From Paramecium sonneborni (lineage: Eukaryota > Ciliophora > Oligohymenophorea > Peniculida > Parameciidae): a stretch of 28,440 bases of DNA. The stretch's first letter is position 1, and each line of letters begins with the position of its first letter. The notes beneath the pieces were generated by a model. It was not told the DNA's origin. It made no database searches and saw only the letters and a program-made list of their open reading frames with translations. Of this stretch, positions 11,101 through 22,098 are shown in pieces. The DNA lies in contig CAJJDN010000123.1 of assembly GCA_905182985.1 (NCBI GenBank), forward strand, positions 1-28,440, given 5' to 3'. A program made the position numbers and the translations under genes.

Positions 11101-13095
11101 TGCGAAATTTGGAATAATTTTAAATCATATTGGTGAAAGATGTATTTATTATTATTCAATGTTTCTAATTTGGAGATTCTCTTGCTATAATAAATGGAAA
11201 ATGTTAAAAAAAAATTATGATACATTATAATAACATAAAAGTGAACAATTTACTAAATATAAAGAAGCAATCAAAAGTAATAAGGTTGAATAAAGTTAAA
11301 TAAAAGCATAATTATTTGCAAGGATAATATATTAAACATTTATTCAAGAATATTATTAAAAGAAAAAAAAAGATGTTATAAACTTTATTGAAACTAAAAA
11401 TAAAACATGTTTTGATATAATTAAAGAATAAGATAAAAGATTATTAGAATAGTATTAATCTAATTTTACTTAAAAATAAAAGGATGAGGTAATGTTGTAT
11501 ATTACTGATTAAAAAAATTTTATTGAAAATTATGCTAATTAAACAATATCAAATATCAAAGAGGAAATTACTAAAGATCATCAAAATAAATTAAAATAAG
11601 AATTACTAAATTACTTATTTGTTATTCACTACAATGTTAATCTTATTTCTACATAATTATAAACTGAGTAAAAATAAGGATTAAAAACAATAGATTATTT
11701 TGAAACCTAAGATAACCAGAAACTTGTAGATTATGAATTTGAATAAGAAATGTTTAAAATAGTAAAAGCCTGTATTTTCAAAGAAAAATACTAGAATCCA
11801 TATGGAAAATCTATTAAGGATGATTATTAAGAATATTTTAATATTTCGAAATTCAAAGAGCTTTCGTCTAAAATAAATGTTATCATGCCTTCACCTTCAG
11901 ATAATGAAATATAATAATTAAAGCCATATATATAAGAACTATTAAAGTAAATTACGAAATACCTTGATTAGAGTGAAAATGAGAGATTAAATATTAATAA
12001 TTTTCAAATAGAAGGAACCATTGATAAGATAAAATTTCATATGATTGGATGTAGGTAATCTTGTCCGTTATGTAAAAGAAAATGCGATAAACCTATTGAT
12101 TATAATAATTATAATCATAAACATTAATGTTAAAATGGACATCAATTAAGAGGTTTATTTTATTTATTATTTAGGTATGAATTTTGTATTAATTGATAAT
12201 AAACCTTCATTATTTACTTGTGAAGAAATTACTGATGATATGTTGATTACCACTCAATAAACAAATAAAGTCAGATTTTGGAAAGAGATTAAATAAATAT
12301 ACAATGATTGGAATTTTAAGACTCTTATTCTATAGAATGATGTTAATCATTAAAAATAAGTAAAAGATAAAATGATGAATGTTTGGAATGGTGGTATTGG
12401 TTAATTGATATGTAATGTTTTATCAAATAAATTCAATAAAACTATAGCTTTTATAACAAAACATGATTTAGCTAAATATGAGTAAGATAAATCAAAAGTT
12501 CATTATATTTTTATGTTAGATGATTCATATTCTATGTAAGGTTAAGCATGGAATAATGCTAAAAATGGAGTTTTAACATGTATGGAGGAGATTGAAAAGA
12601 ATCCAAATGCAAAAGTAAGTGTTATCATTTTCAATTCTAAAGCAAGAGTTGCAATAGATTGTGAAAAAGTTAATATTGATTCCTAATATGATAAAATAAT
12701 GAAATCTGATGAATTATTCTTTTTTAGACATTGTAATATTGAAATAGCATTTTAATTAGTTTTTGATTAAATTTAAAAATATAAAAATTAGCAATTCGAA
12801 AGGTACTTAATTATTATAAATATATTTTAGAAACTTAATATTATTTTATACTGATGGTGGATATTCATATCCAGCATAGGCAATGGATAAATTGATTTAA
12901 TTGCCATTAGACTAAAAAAAGAACATTTCATTGATTGCATGCTCTGAAAAAAGCAATCCAGCAACTTTATCTCTTATGGTATCAAATCTTAAAGAGAATG
13001 GATATGTAGCTGATCTTAGAGTTAATATTAAATTAGGAAATTTTTAAAAGGTATGGTCAGAAATTGTTTTGTAAGGAATCCATGTTTCAGATTGA
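5132..13095 (+). CDS. giant VLIG/URGCP-type GTPase with C-terminal VWA domain
   Basis: Three exons (5132-12152, 12175-12802, 12831-13095) give 2,637 codons ending at TGA 13093-13095. Exon 1 alone has 2,340 codons without TGA. An in-frame ATG at 5114 is an alternative start. The G domain has a P-loop GPQSSGKST at residues 1406-1414 and a switch-II motif DSEGL at 1459-1463, as in very large inducible GTPases; a clear G4 (T/NKxD) is not seen. A degenerate G-like region lies upstream (GKT at 942-944, DTHG at 988-991). Residues about 1650-2290 are rich in Glu, Lys and Gln and look helical. A Cys/His cluster follows (CRQSCPLCKRKC from 2307, then H and C up to GHQLRG), then a VWA domain with DDSYS at 2456-2460 and TDG at 2557-2559. 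The family hydrolyses GTP and is probably cytosolic (no signal peptide seen); its role in ciliates is not known to me. In vertebrates it is interferon-induced. The VWA may bind a metal-dependent ligand, but its MIDAS threonine is not evident. Confidence 0.9.
12153..12174 (+). other. intron 1 of the giant GTPase gene (22 nt)
   Basis: The unspliced frame hits TGA at 12194. Removing 22 bases that begin GTTTATT and end TTTAG joins the Cys/His cluster (HQLRG) to MNFVLIDNKPSLFTCEEI and restores a frame open to the next intron. The donor is GTTT rather than the usual Paramecium GTA. It has phase 1 and splits a Gly codon. Confidence 0.8.
12803..12830 (+). other. intron 2 of the giant GTPase gene (28 nt)
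   Basis: This is a canonical GTA...TAG tiny intron, GTACTT to ATTTTAG. Splicing joins the VWA helix to the strand LILFYTDGG and keeps the frame open to TGA 13093. Without splicing the frame ends at TGA soon after the intron. Confidence 0.9.
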
Positions 13096-13424
13096 ATCTT
13101 ATATAATATGTTCAATTATAAATCAAATAATATTTATTAACTAATTCGCTTATAATTTTCCACTATGATATTAGCAATGATATTTAATTAATTAAAATTT
13201 TTACACATTTAAGTATATATAAAAATTATTTTTTCATTCAAAAACAAACTAAGTTAGAAAATTAATAGAATGACAATGGATAATGATAATTTACAAGATA
13301 ATTTTTGATAACTATTACGTCATGTAAAATATGTATTCTAAAAAATAAAACTTTTTTTGAGGCAAAAACTTTTTATTATTGTATTAAAAATTTTTTTAAC
13401 TTGTTTTAATATAAAATTTATTGA
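13096..13424. other. intergenic, nothing recognised
   Basis: This is A+T-rich sequence with homopolymer runs after the giant gene. No ORF of note, repeat or RNA gene was seen. Confidence 0.5.
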
Positions 13425-14220
13425 ATGGCTACCTTAGATTCTATTATTATTATTGATAGTAGTCTTTATGATAAGCTAGCTTAAGAATAGCAAACTTATT
13501 GCTAATAAATATTAAGTCAATCTATAACGCTTTAATTAATTAAAAAATCTTATGAATCATGATTTTATAAAGATATATGGTAAAGGGCAACAAAGAAACC
13601 ATAGAATTATTTACTAAATTTTTGAATACGCTTATATTCCTAATATTGATAATAATAAACAATTTTTATGGTAAAGAGAATTTAAACTCATGTTTGAAGA
13701 AATCAATATTCAATTGGGCATCTAATTTTTTTATTATTCAAATTTTAATTTATATCTTCAGCCATTTTCTTTTTTAAACTTGAATATAATAAATAATCAA
13801 TAATATTCTTACTATCTTTTACTTAAGAGCCTTATTGGTGGTAGATAAGTATAGTTAATATCATCTTACAATAAAGATTTAAATCTACAGAAGATGAACT
13901 TAAAATACTTACTTGTAAGATGGATTGCTAATTATGTTTTTGTCTATTTGCATTATAAATATTTTAGATCTTTTTAATATTTAAAGAGAATAAATCAATT
14001 CAACAACAATAATAAAGCTAATTTGATTTATATTATTATTGCAGTAAGTTAACAATTTATGTTATTTTAATTAAAATCGCATCCTCACAAATATTAAAAT
14101 TACTAGACAAAACTATTTATTAACATAATTGATATATTTATATAGGCATATCATTCTAATGATTAGTGCAATATAGTAGTCTAATATAGAGTTTAACATA
14201 CAGAGGCAAAATATAATTGA
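13425..14220 (+). pseudogene. coding-like pair of frames joined by an apparent frameshift
   Basis: ATG 13425 opens a 45-codon frame (MATLDSIIIIDSSLYDKL...) ending at TGA 13560-13562. A second frame, open from ATG 13552 to TGA 14218-14220 (222 codons), continues the same coding character one base out of register. The second frame contains mixed polar and aromatic residues (FEYAYIPNIDNN, KLMFEEINIQLG). No intron of suitable length was found at the join. An open run of 222 codons is uncommon by chance here but not decisive. It could be a frameshifted remnant or a gene of which I misread one exon. Product unknown; the stretch 13577-13777 in a third frame is probably an antiphase shadow. Confidence 0.4.
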
Positions 14221-14467
14221 TTATAAACTATAAAACGATATTACTTTTAATTTATATACAAAATTGTTATATTGCCATTTGTAGCTTAAATAGGATAAAA
14301 AAATATTTTTCTGCAAACTTAAGCTATATAAGTTCACTTAATTAAATTAATTTATTATTTATAAATATTCATTTGAATATAATCCTTTTGATTTATCCAA
14401 AAATTACAAAAAAAGGAAAAACAAAATTAATAATCATTTGTTTTTCCTAAAAATTTAATTTATTTCA
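14221..14467. other. intergenic, nothing recognised
   Basis: This is A+T-rich sequence with no open frame, repeat or RNA gene that I can support. Confidence 0.45.
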
Positions 14468-15480
14468 ATGGAGAACTACACTTTATAATAATATTTTACA
14501 CTTTCATTTGACATTTATTTAGTCACTAAGATCATCAATAATTCTGATATAGGAAAACTGATAGTATTAATAAAATAATATTATTTAAGTCACTTCATCA
14601 ATGAATGCAAACAAAAATATACCAAAAGTAAAGGTAAATAAAAGAAAAAAAGCCACACATAAATTACATAAACAGAAAAATTGAAATTGATATCTTTTTT
14701 AAATATAATAATATTTATAATGATATGAGCATACTTTTAGTACAATAAATAAAGTTCTAAAAGCAAAGTCATGATGAATATTTCATAGAATATTGGTGAC
14801 TAATGATATTAATATTGAATTAATTACATTTTAAAAGATTGGATATCTGGTTAAAATAAAAAGATTCCAATAATTCAAAGCTCAAATATGGATTGACTCC
14901 AAATCTAAAAAATAATTGTAAAAATATAAAGATTATCAGTAATATTATTTATTTTATCAGAAATAACAGTAGAGCTCCAAATATATTGCTTTATATTTTA
15001 AAAGTTGTTAATTCTTCAAATAGAACTAATAATAAAAATGAGCTTCGAGTTTAATATAAAATCTAATTTATAAAACTATTCTTAATTTTAATATCGATCT
15101 TCCTATAATTATTATTGTTCTTCATTATTCATTAATTTATTCTAAAAAATATATTTTAAGATAGTATATTTTTATTGAATAATCTATTATTATTGATTTA
15201 TTTATTTATCTTTAAATCAATAAGATCTCATTTATGCTCCCATTAATTTTATTATATAATTTAATTGATTGATATTATAGTTAAAACTAAGTAAAAATGC
15301 TTTATAATATAATTAGTTCTTAATTTAATATTTTTACAATTTCATTAATACATCTTTTAATACAAAAAGATAGAAATAATTTAATAAAGTATATAATCAT
15401 ATTATAATAAAGTGAAATTTAGAATAGTAATTTATTTTATTTTTGACAACTTATTTTAAGTGAATTTCTAAATTAAATGA
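14468..15480 (+). pseudogene. overlapping coding-like frames, membrane-like, unresolved
   Basis: ATG 14468 opens 86 codons (MENYTLQQYFTLSFDIYLV...) with a basic patch (KSKGKQKKKSH) and a hydrophobic end, stopping at TGA 14726-14728. ATG 14803 in another frame opens 225 codons to TGA 15478-15480, with hydrophobic stretches such as KLFLILISIFLQLLLFFII. The first frame also stays coding-like beyond its TGA. The two readings compete over the same DNA, so at most one is real in each part. It may be a decayed membrane-protein gene; no family is recognised and confidence is low. Confidence 0.3.
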
Positions 15481-15535
15481 ACCATAAAGTCATATATATC
15501 TGCTTAATTTTTTTTAAAAAAGATAGTTGACTTGA

Positions 15536-16107
15536 TAACAAAAATACACAAAGTTATTAGTATTATGTTAGATTAGATAGTAAGTTTAACAAGTTGCCTT
15601 ATTTGAAGAAATACTTCCAACTCATAAGTTTGAAAAATAGTTCATGAATTCACATTGTTGAATCGAAACAAAAATTGAAAACAGTCTTTAATCAAGAAAT
15701 ATTGATATGACATTATCAAGAAAAGAAGTTATAATGTGTTTAGGGTATAATGAATAAAAGTATAAATATAAATCATATTCGCCAATCCTTTTCAAATAAT
15801 AACCTGGGATAGAAACTTAATATACAGATTTTTCTAAAAATCGCATGGCCTCTATGTCAGAATAAACTTGGGAAATTCAACATTTGTTGTTGAATAGTTT
15901 TGGAAATATCCTAATCCTAATTCTAATTGAAAAATATTTACTTCATGTTATCTAAGAGAATAGAAAACTAATTCACCAGCTGATAGGTTAAAAGAAAGAT
16001 TGTTAGAATATAAAGAAAAATGCAAATATATATCTATGATATTTGTTAAAAAATTTAGAATTAAATTTCTAGTATTAATATTATATACCATACTCAATTA
16101 AGATTGA
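15536..16107 (+). pseudogene. gene remnant with in-frame TGA and a frameshift
   Basis: This stretch has much more protein-like composition than its surroundings. One frame runs from about 15536, is interrupted by TGA at 15659-15661, and then holds an ATG-started frame 15707-16039 (110 codons) including CLGYNEQKYKYKSYSP and MASMSEQTWEIQHLLL. At a TTTT run near 15898 the coding character moves to the next frame (WKYPNPNSN, then TGA 15928-15930, then FTSCYLREQKTNSPADRLKE) to TGA 16105-16107. Two in-frame stops and one shift fit a pseudogene; a sequencing error in the T run could explain the shift only. Family not recognised. Confidence 0.5.
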
Positions 16108-16391
16108 GAGTGTTTTGTTACGTAAATTCTCAAATTTAAGGGAATGTTTTCAATAATATTTGATCATTGTAGTTTAAACTTAAAAATTTTTGATTAATTA
16201 TTTTTCTCAAATTCATTAAAGATGTTATTTTTCTTTTTTTGTATAATATAATATATCAATGGTAATATTATTATATGTAAAATGAATTGATAATAATTAA
16301 TTGTAAAACATATTTTAAATTTCTATTAACGAAAATTTGTGTCTTGTTTGAATTTAAAACTTCGATTCATATTTTTTATTATTAATAAATC
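16108..16391. other. intergenic, upstream of the B-box-like gene
   Basis: This is A+T-rich leader sequence. No named promoter element or alternative gene is visible. Confidence 0.45.
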
Positions 16392-18268
16392 ATGTAAGAT
16401 AATAAAATTTGTTACACACATCAGGAAATCATAAAATTTATTTGTATTAATCAACTGTGTGAGGATAGTGATACTCCACTTTGTAAATCATGTTTAACAA
16501 ATAATCAACATTAAATATGTTAGGAGTAGAACTAAATTATCACAATTGATCAATTTATTAATAAAATAACAACATAGATAGATAAAAAAGTTTAATAAGA
16601 ATAGATTCTATTAGATAATTTAAAAGAAACAAAAACTTAATTAATATAATTTTACGAAGATGTCAAAGAGTAATTTTTATTATATATATTTATTAGAGAA
16701 TTTTTTTAAAGCAAATTGAATTCTATAGAGATAAAATAATAAGCCATATTATTAAGAATATTTAGAGATCCAATTTTATTAGCCTAAATTAAGAATAATA
16801 ATTTTATTAGTTCTAATTATTTCTAAGAGAATATTGAAGTAGAAAAATAACCATTATCTTTTACAGATATTGATAAATCTTTAAATGAAATCAAAAATGT
16901 TAAGATTAGCTTGTAAACAAATCAAAATACACTTTCTAGTAGTTAAATTAATCAAAAAAACTAATCAGATATTAATTAGAAAATATAAAATAAGTAAAAT
17001 AAAGAGACTCAAAAATGTAAATTACTTATTTAATCATAATAATTTGCAAAGGAAGAACAAGTAAATGAAAATTAAACATTTAATACAAATAAAGATTAAT
17101 TTAAAAATAATCAAACTTATTATTAATAAAATGGAAGATAATAATAAGAATAATAAATAAAAATTTAAAGAATCAATTCAGATTATTAAAATTATCCAAT
17201 TGACTCTGTATAATAACCATCAATTTAGAATTTTAGACGTTTATCTCAAAATCAAGATTTAATCGTAGAATAGGTAAATAAACCCCCTTTAAATAAAATA
17301 TAATTAAAGTAGAAATTTGGAAAAAAGATTACATCAAATCCTATAGAAAAAATTCAGGCAATTAGCTAAAAAGAATTAATTACATATTCTGTTAACATGA
17401 TCTATAATTTTGATATATAGGATCAGAAACAGCCAGCCTCTGTTTAAAATATGTAATATCCAATCATAGATTTGTTAATTGATAATACAAAAAAAATATT
17501 AATACATATGGAAAATTAAGTATTATTAGTTAGTGACAAACTATAAATTTTAGATAAAATTTAAAAAAGGATTTAAAAAAATCATATAACTATTTATTCA
17601 CATGGTAAGATTTATTAAATATATATTTTTTAGATTCTAATACTAGCAATTTGATATATTATTATCAAGAAGAGAATTAATTTATAAGATACTAGATGAC
17701 AAATAGCAAATTAACACGGTCGTCTCAAACTCCATTATAATCATCTGGAGGGAAACTATTATCGATTAAATTGATCAAAAGACGGACTCAAAAAGGAGGA
17801 TCATCTTTTTTATTGTTAGTTGCATTTACAAATGGGCTTATACATGAATATGAAATGTTCACAATGAATAAAATAAAATAATATTAATTCTATTAAACAG
17901 AATACTCAATTATTTAATTAGAAGATGAATATTGTTTTGGAATTTCAGAAAAGAATCTTTATTTGATGAAATACTCTGAAGGTTCAACATAGAAAATTTG
18001 TACTTCCAAAAAAAATATTATTTAATGTGCAAGTTATGTTAATCAATAAAAGAATGAATATGAAATCTTAGTATTGCAATAAAATAATGTAAATCAATTG
18101 TATTAATTATAGAAAGTATATAAATATACAAAGAATGGAGATATAATCAATTAAAGACAAGCGAGAATTAATAATGTGACTTCTTTGTCATGTTATGTTG
18201 AATCTAATTAACCAATATTTTTTGTTGGATTCAAAGATGGACAAATTAATTGTTATGATCTAAATTGA
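16392..18268 (+). CDS. B-box-like zinc-finger protein with Q/N-rich middle and probable beta-propeller
   Basis: Two exons (16392-17604 and 17634-18268) give 615 codons from ATG to TGA 18266-18268. Residues 7-40 form a B-box-like cluster: CYTH, C-x4-C, CKSC and a final NNQHQ. Residues about 45-130 look helical (repeated E, K, Q, L), as in B-box plus coiled-coil proteins. Residues about 150-310 are rich in Gln and Asn, largely through TAA/TAG codons. The C-terminal 300 residues alternate short hydrophobic strands and turns and end with IFFVGFKDGQINCYDL, typical of a last WD40-like blade closing a propeller. B-boxes bind zinc and mediate self-association or partner binding; no catalytic motif is seen. 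A RING finger, as in TRIM E3 ligases, is absent. The layout parallels the gene at 2603. Confidence 0.85.
17605..17633 (+). other. intron of the B-box-like gene (29 nt)
   Basis: This is a canonical tiny intron, GTAAGATT to TTTTTTAG. Unspliced, the frame reaches TGA within about 10 codons; spliced, it is open for a further 210 codons. It has phase 1 and splits an Asp codon. Confidence 0.92.
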
Positions 18269-18453
18269 ATTATTTTATATTTTCTATTAAATATAAAAAA
18301 TAATAATACATTTATTTATACAATTTTTATTCTTATTGATTTCGATCATTAATAAATTATATACCTAATATTTCATTTAGATGTTTCTTTTAATAAAGGA
18401 TTATTCAAGAATTACCAACTTAAGTATATATAACATTCAATAATAATTCCAAG
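18269..18453. other. 3' flank, nothing recognised
   Basis: This is very A+T-rich sequence after the TGA. No gene or structured terminator is seen. Confidence 0.4.
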
Positions 18454-18905
18454 ATGTTTAGTAATCACTAAAATTCAATATGTAAATAATTCATTTTACT
18501 CTCTTAAAATAATCCTTCTAAGTTATTATCATCTAGATTGAAACAATTAAATCTTGCTAATTAATCACAATATAAGAAATTTATACAACAAACTAAATAT
18601 TTTTTGGTAAAATGTATTTTCAAAATAATATTAAATTTTTTGAGTTGATTTTTAGTCAGTGGATAATAAAAATATTCTATTAACAATATAGATGTTGATA
18701 TTTTATATTGATATTCCAAAGATGATAGTGATCATTATTGTAAATGGTAAAAAGAATAATTAAAATTTAAGAAATGAGGTTATCTACAAATATGATATGT
18801 TTATCAGTGAAAAGTCCTTATAAAGAAGGTTCTCCATTTTGATACAGAAAAATGCTTTATATAAAAGTTAAAAAAAACATAAGACAAGATGTGTGATTTT
18901 GGTTT
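18454..18905 (+). pseudogene. short coding-like fragments with in-frame TGA
   Basis: ATG 18454 opens 64 codons (MFSNHQNSICKQFILLSQNN...) to TGA 18646-18648. The same frame then resumes with SKDDSDHYCKWQKEQLKF after further TGA. Slightly later another frame reads LSVKSPYKEGSPF, TGA, YRKMLYIKVKKNI. The composition is protein-like but every piece is short and interrupted, so I treat it as a possible decayed gene of unknown family. Confidence 0.3.
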
Positions 18906-19177
18906 TTTTAACATACATAAATTAAAATATGAATAAATGATTAATATTAAAAATGGCATAATAAACTTTAGATGCAAATCTATTGTTAAAAACAGAAATT
19001 TTGAAAAATAAGATTACATTGGGAAGAGTATGAATAGTCATAATCTATAATAATCAATTTGAAACTTATTATCAAAAAAGTAATCTTGCAATCAAATAGC
19101 AATTAATAATAGTAGAAGTTCAAATTTATTAATTTAAGTATATAGATTAATAAATTATAAATTTTTTAACTTTATTA
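18906..19177. other. intergenic, nothing recognised
   Basis: This is A+T-rich sequence leading into the first copy of the 1.4-kb duplication. No feature is supported. Confidence 0.4.
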
Positions 19178-20577
19178 ATACAAGGCCGTGCTATCAATAG
19201 ATAAAGTATTTATTATACTTCAAATTCATCTTTCTTTATCGATAAGAATTAGATTATTACTCTTAATTTTCTGTTTGCCTAAATTTTAAAAATTTGATTT
19301 ATTTATTATTTATACATTATACTTATAGTCAAAAATTGCCTTATAAGTTAATCTACCTGTATATTACAAAAATAGATAATGATAAATAAATATTTTATAA
19401 TTTATTTGTATTTAAAATTATATTTATGCTCCTTCATTTTCTTTTTTGAAAAATAATAATAACTTAATTAACATAAGAGTTTCTTAAACCCTTCAATAAT
19501 TTTAATTTTGATGCAATAGCAACAAATACTACTGATATGAAAAAAATAATTTTAAAATTGATCCAAAAAAACTAAAATCACTCGATTTATTTTAGAATTA
19601 CTACTAGTTCTATAAAGCTTAAGTTTTATATTCTTAAACTAGTTTCAGCCTCTGTAATATGACTGCATAATCTATTAATCTTTTTAAATTTAATCGATGT
19701 TTGTTAGAGATATATAGTTTATCATTATGAGCAAAATATTTAATTCTTATTCATTTCCATATAAACAGTATTTGATCAAATTTATGAAAGAAAAGGAAAG
19801 TATCTAAGTATATAATGATCATTGTTTTAGGAACAATTATCAATTTTATCTTCTTAGTCTATATTTCTTAAATTAAATTAAATTAGATGTAAAAAACCAT
19901 TCATAAATATCTATTAATTGAATGATTTTTATTTAATTCTTTGAAAATTGCAAATAATTAATGCTATTAAATTATTTAGTATTATGAAAGCCTTTTTAAA
20001 CTATAGTATTGACTTTACTCTCTTAATAGACTCAAATTATTTTTTCCTGATTAAACATTCTAATTTTAGTTTTAAGATTTTAACTCTGCATCTATAGATA
20101 ATTTCATTATATTATAGAATTCATTGTTATTGTTTTTATTTTACTATTAGCCAATCAATTTATTTTCTTAAATTCTATTCTATTGAATAAAAGCTGAAAG
20201 ATTATCTCTTATACATAATATTTTACATAATAAGTAACAAGTTACTCTAAAATTAAAAAAACAAAATTTCTAAACAACATTTTTATTGGATATGTTGTCT
20301 AAGTAATAAATAAAAATTGACAAATAACAAAATTAACTAATTCATTTATTGATCCCAAAAATTTACATGGAAAATTAAATTTTATTCTTAACTTTTCAAA
20401 ATGTATTAGCCAGAATAATTTTAAATCATTTTCAAAAATAAAATTGTGTTGTACCTTTATAGAACTGATATGTCCAGTTTTGTTCCTAAACATTAGATTT
20501 AATACATTTATTTGATTTATTTTTTTATTAAAATAAATAATAAAAATAATGTAAAAATACTATAGATATTTATAGTG
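19178..20577. repeat. first copy of a perfect 1,400-base direct repeat
   Basis: The segment beginning ATACAAGGCCGTGC and ending TTTATAGTG recurs without a difference that I could find at an offset of 1,401, separated by a single N at 20578. It most likely reflects two contig ends that overlap but were not merged. Content: no convincing gene. A minus-strand frame from ATG 20493 reads MFRNKTGHISSIKVQ and continues about 100 codons, but further reading meets TGA about as often as chance predicts. Confidence 0.95.
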
Positions 20578-20578
20578 N
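20578..20578. other. single N at repeat junction (probable contig join)
   Basis: The ambiguous base lies exactly between the two identical 1,400-base copies. Placed where one contig ends and the next starts, it looks like an assembly gap marker rather than a base-call ambiguity. Confidence 0.85.
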
Positions 20579-21978
20579 ATACAAGGCCGTGCTATCAATA
20601 GATAAAGTATTTATTATACTTCAAATTCATCTTTCTTTATCGATAAGAATTAGATTATTACTCTTAATTTTCTGTTTGCCTAAATTTTAAAAATTTGATT
20701 TATTTATTATTTATACATTATACTTATAGTCAAAAATTGCCTTATAAGTTAATCTACCTGTATATTACAAAAATAGATAATGATAAATAAATATTTTATA
20801 ATTTATTTGTATTTAAAATTATATTTATGCTCCTTCATTTTCTTTTTTGAAAAATAATAATAACTTAATTAACATAAGAGTTTCTTAAACCCTTCAATAA
20901 TTTTAATTTTGATGCAATAGCAACAAATACTACTGATATGAAAAAAATAATTTTAAAATTGATCCAAAAAAACTAAAATCACTCGATTTATTTTAGAATT
21001 ACTACTAGTTCTATAAAGCTTAAGTTTTATATTCTTAAACTAGTTTCAGCCTCTGTAATATGACTGCATAATCTATTAATCTTTTTAAATTTAATCGATG
21101 TTTGTTAGAGATATATAGTTTATCATTATGAGCAAAATATTTAATTCTTATTCATTTCCATATAAACAGTATTTGATCAAATTTATGAAAGAAAAGGAAA
21201 GTATCTAAGTATATAATGATCATTGTTTTAGGAACAATTATCAATTTTATCTTCTTAGTCTATATTTCTTAAATTAAATTAAATTAGATGTAAAAAACCA
21301 TTCATAAATATCTATTAATTGAATGATTTTTATTTAATTCTTTGAAAATTGCAAATAATTAATGCTATTAAATTATTTAGTATTATGAAAGCCTTTTTAA
21401 ACTATAGTATTGACTTTACTCTCTTAATAGACTCAAATTATTTTTTCCTGATTAAACATTCTAATTTTAGTTTTAAGATTTTAACTCTGCATCTATAGAT
21501 AATTTCATTATATTATAGAATTCATTGTTATTGTTTTTATTTTACTATTAGCCAATCAATTTATTTTCTTAAATTCTATTCTATTGAATAAAAGCTGAAA
21601 GATTATCTCTTATACATAATATTTTACATAATAAGTAACAAGTTACTCTAAAATTAAAAAAACAAAATTTCTAAACAACATTTTTATTGGATATGTTGTC
21701 TAAGTAATAAATAAAAATTGACAAATAACAAAATTAACTAATTCATTTATTGATCCCAAAAATTTACATGGAAAATTAAATTTTATTCTTAACTTTTCAA
21801 AATGTATTAGCCAGAATAATTTTAAATCATTTTCAAAAATAAAATTGTGTTGTACCTTTATAGAACTGATATGTCCAGTTTTGTTCCTAAACATTAGATT
21901 TAATACATTTATTTGATTTATTTTTTTATTAAAATAAATAATAAAAATAATGTAAAAATACTATAGATATTTATAGTG
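20579..21978. repeat. second copy of the perfect 1,400-base direct repeat
   Basis: This appears identical to 19178-20577. Only the right flank (from TCTATGATAAAAT at 21979) is new. The minus-strand frame at 20493 is repeated here from 21894. If the assembly is corrected, one copy and the N should probably disappear. Confidence 0.95.
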
Positions 21979-22098
21979 TCTATGATAAAATTATAAAATT
22001 AAAAGGCTGTTTTCAAATAAAAGAATCTTATAAATCATTTGTGCTTTGAAGATTAACAATAATTATACTTTATTGATATTTATAGTTTATAGTGTTAT
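21979..22098. other. short intergenic stretch
   Basis: No feature is recognised in these A+T-rich bases. Confidence 0.4.

Noticed and set aside
13577..13777. Plus-strand 66-codon hydrophobic ORF
   Set aside because: It overlaps the longer frame 13552-14220 in another register and is mostly Ile/Leu/Phe/Asn, as A+T-rich chance frames are.
19230..20493. Minus-strand pseudogene running through the whole 1.4-kb repeat
   Set aside because: The frame reads plausibly in places, but about seven TGA in 420 codons equals the chance rate for this base composition.
19178..21978. Biological tandem duplication or transposon with long direct repeats
   Set aside because: The copies are perfect and abut exactly at an N; no transposase or terminal repeats are seen.
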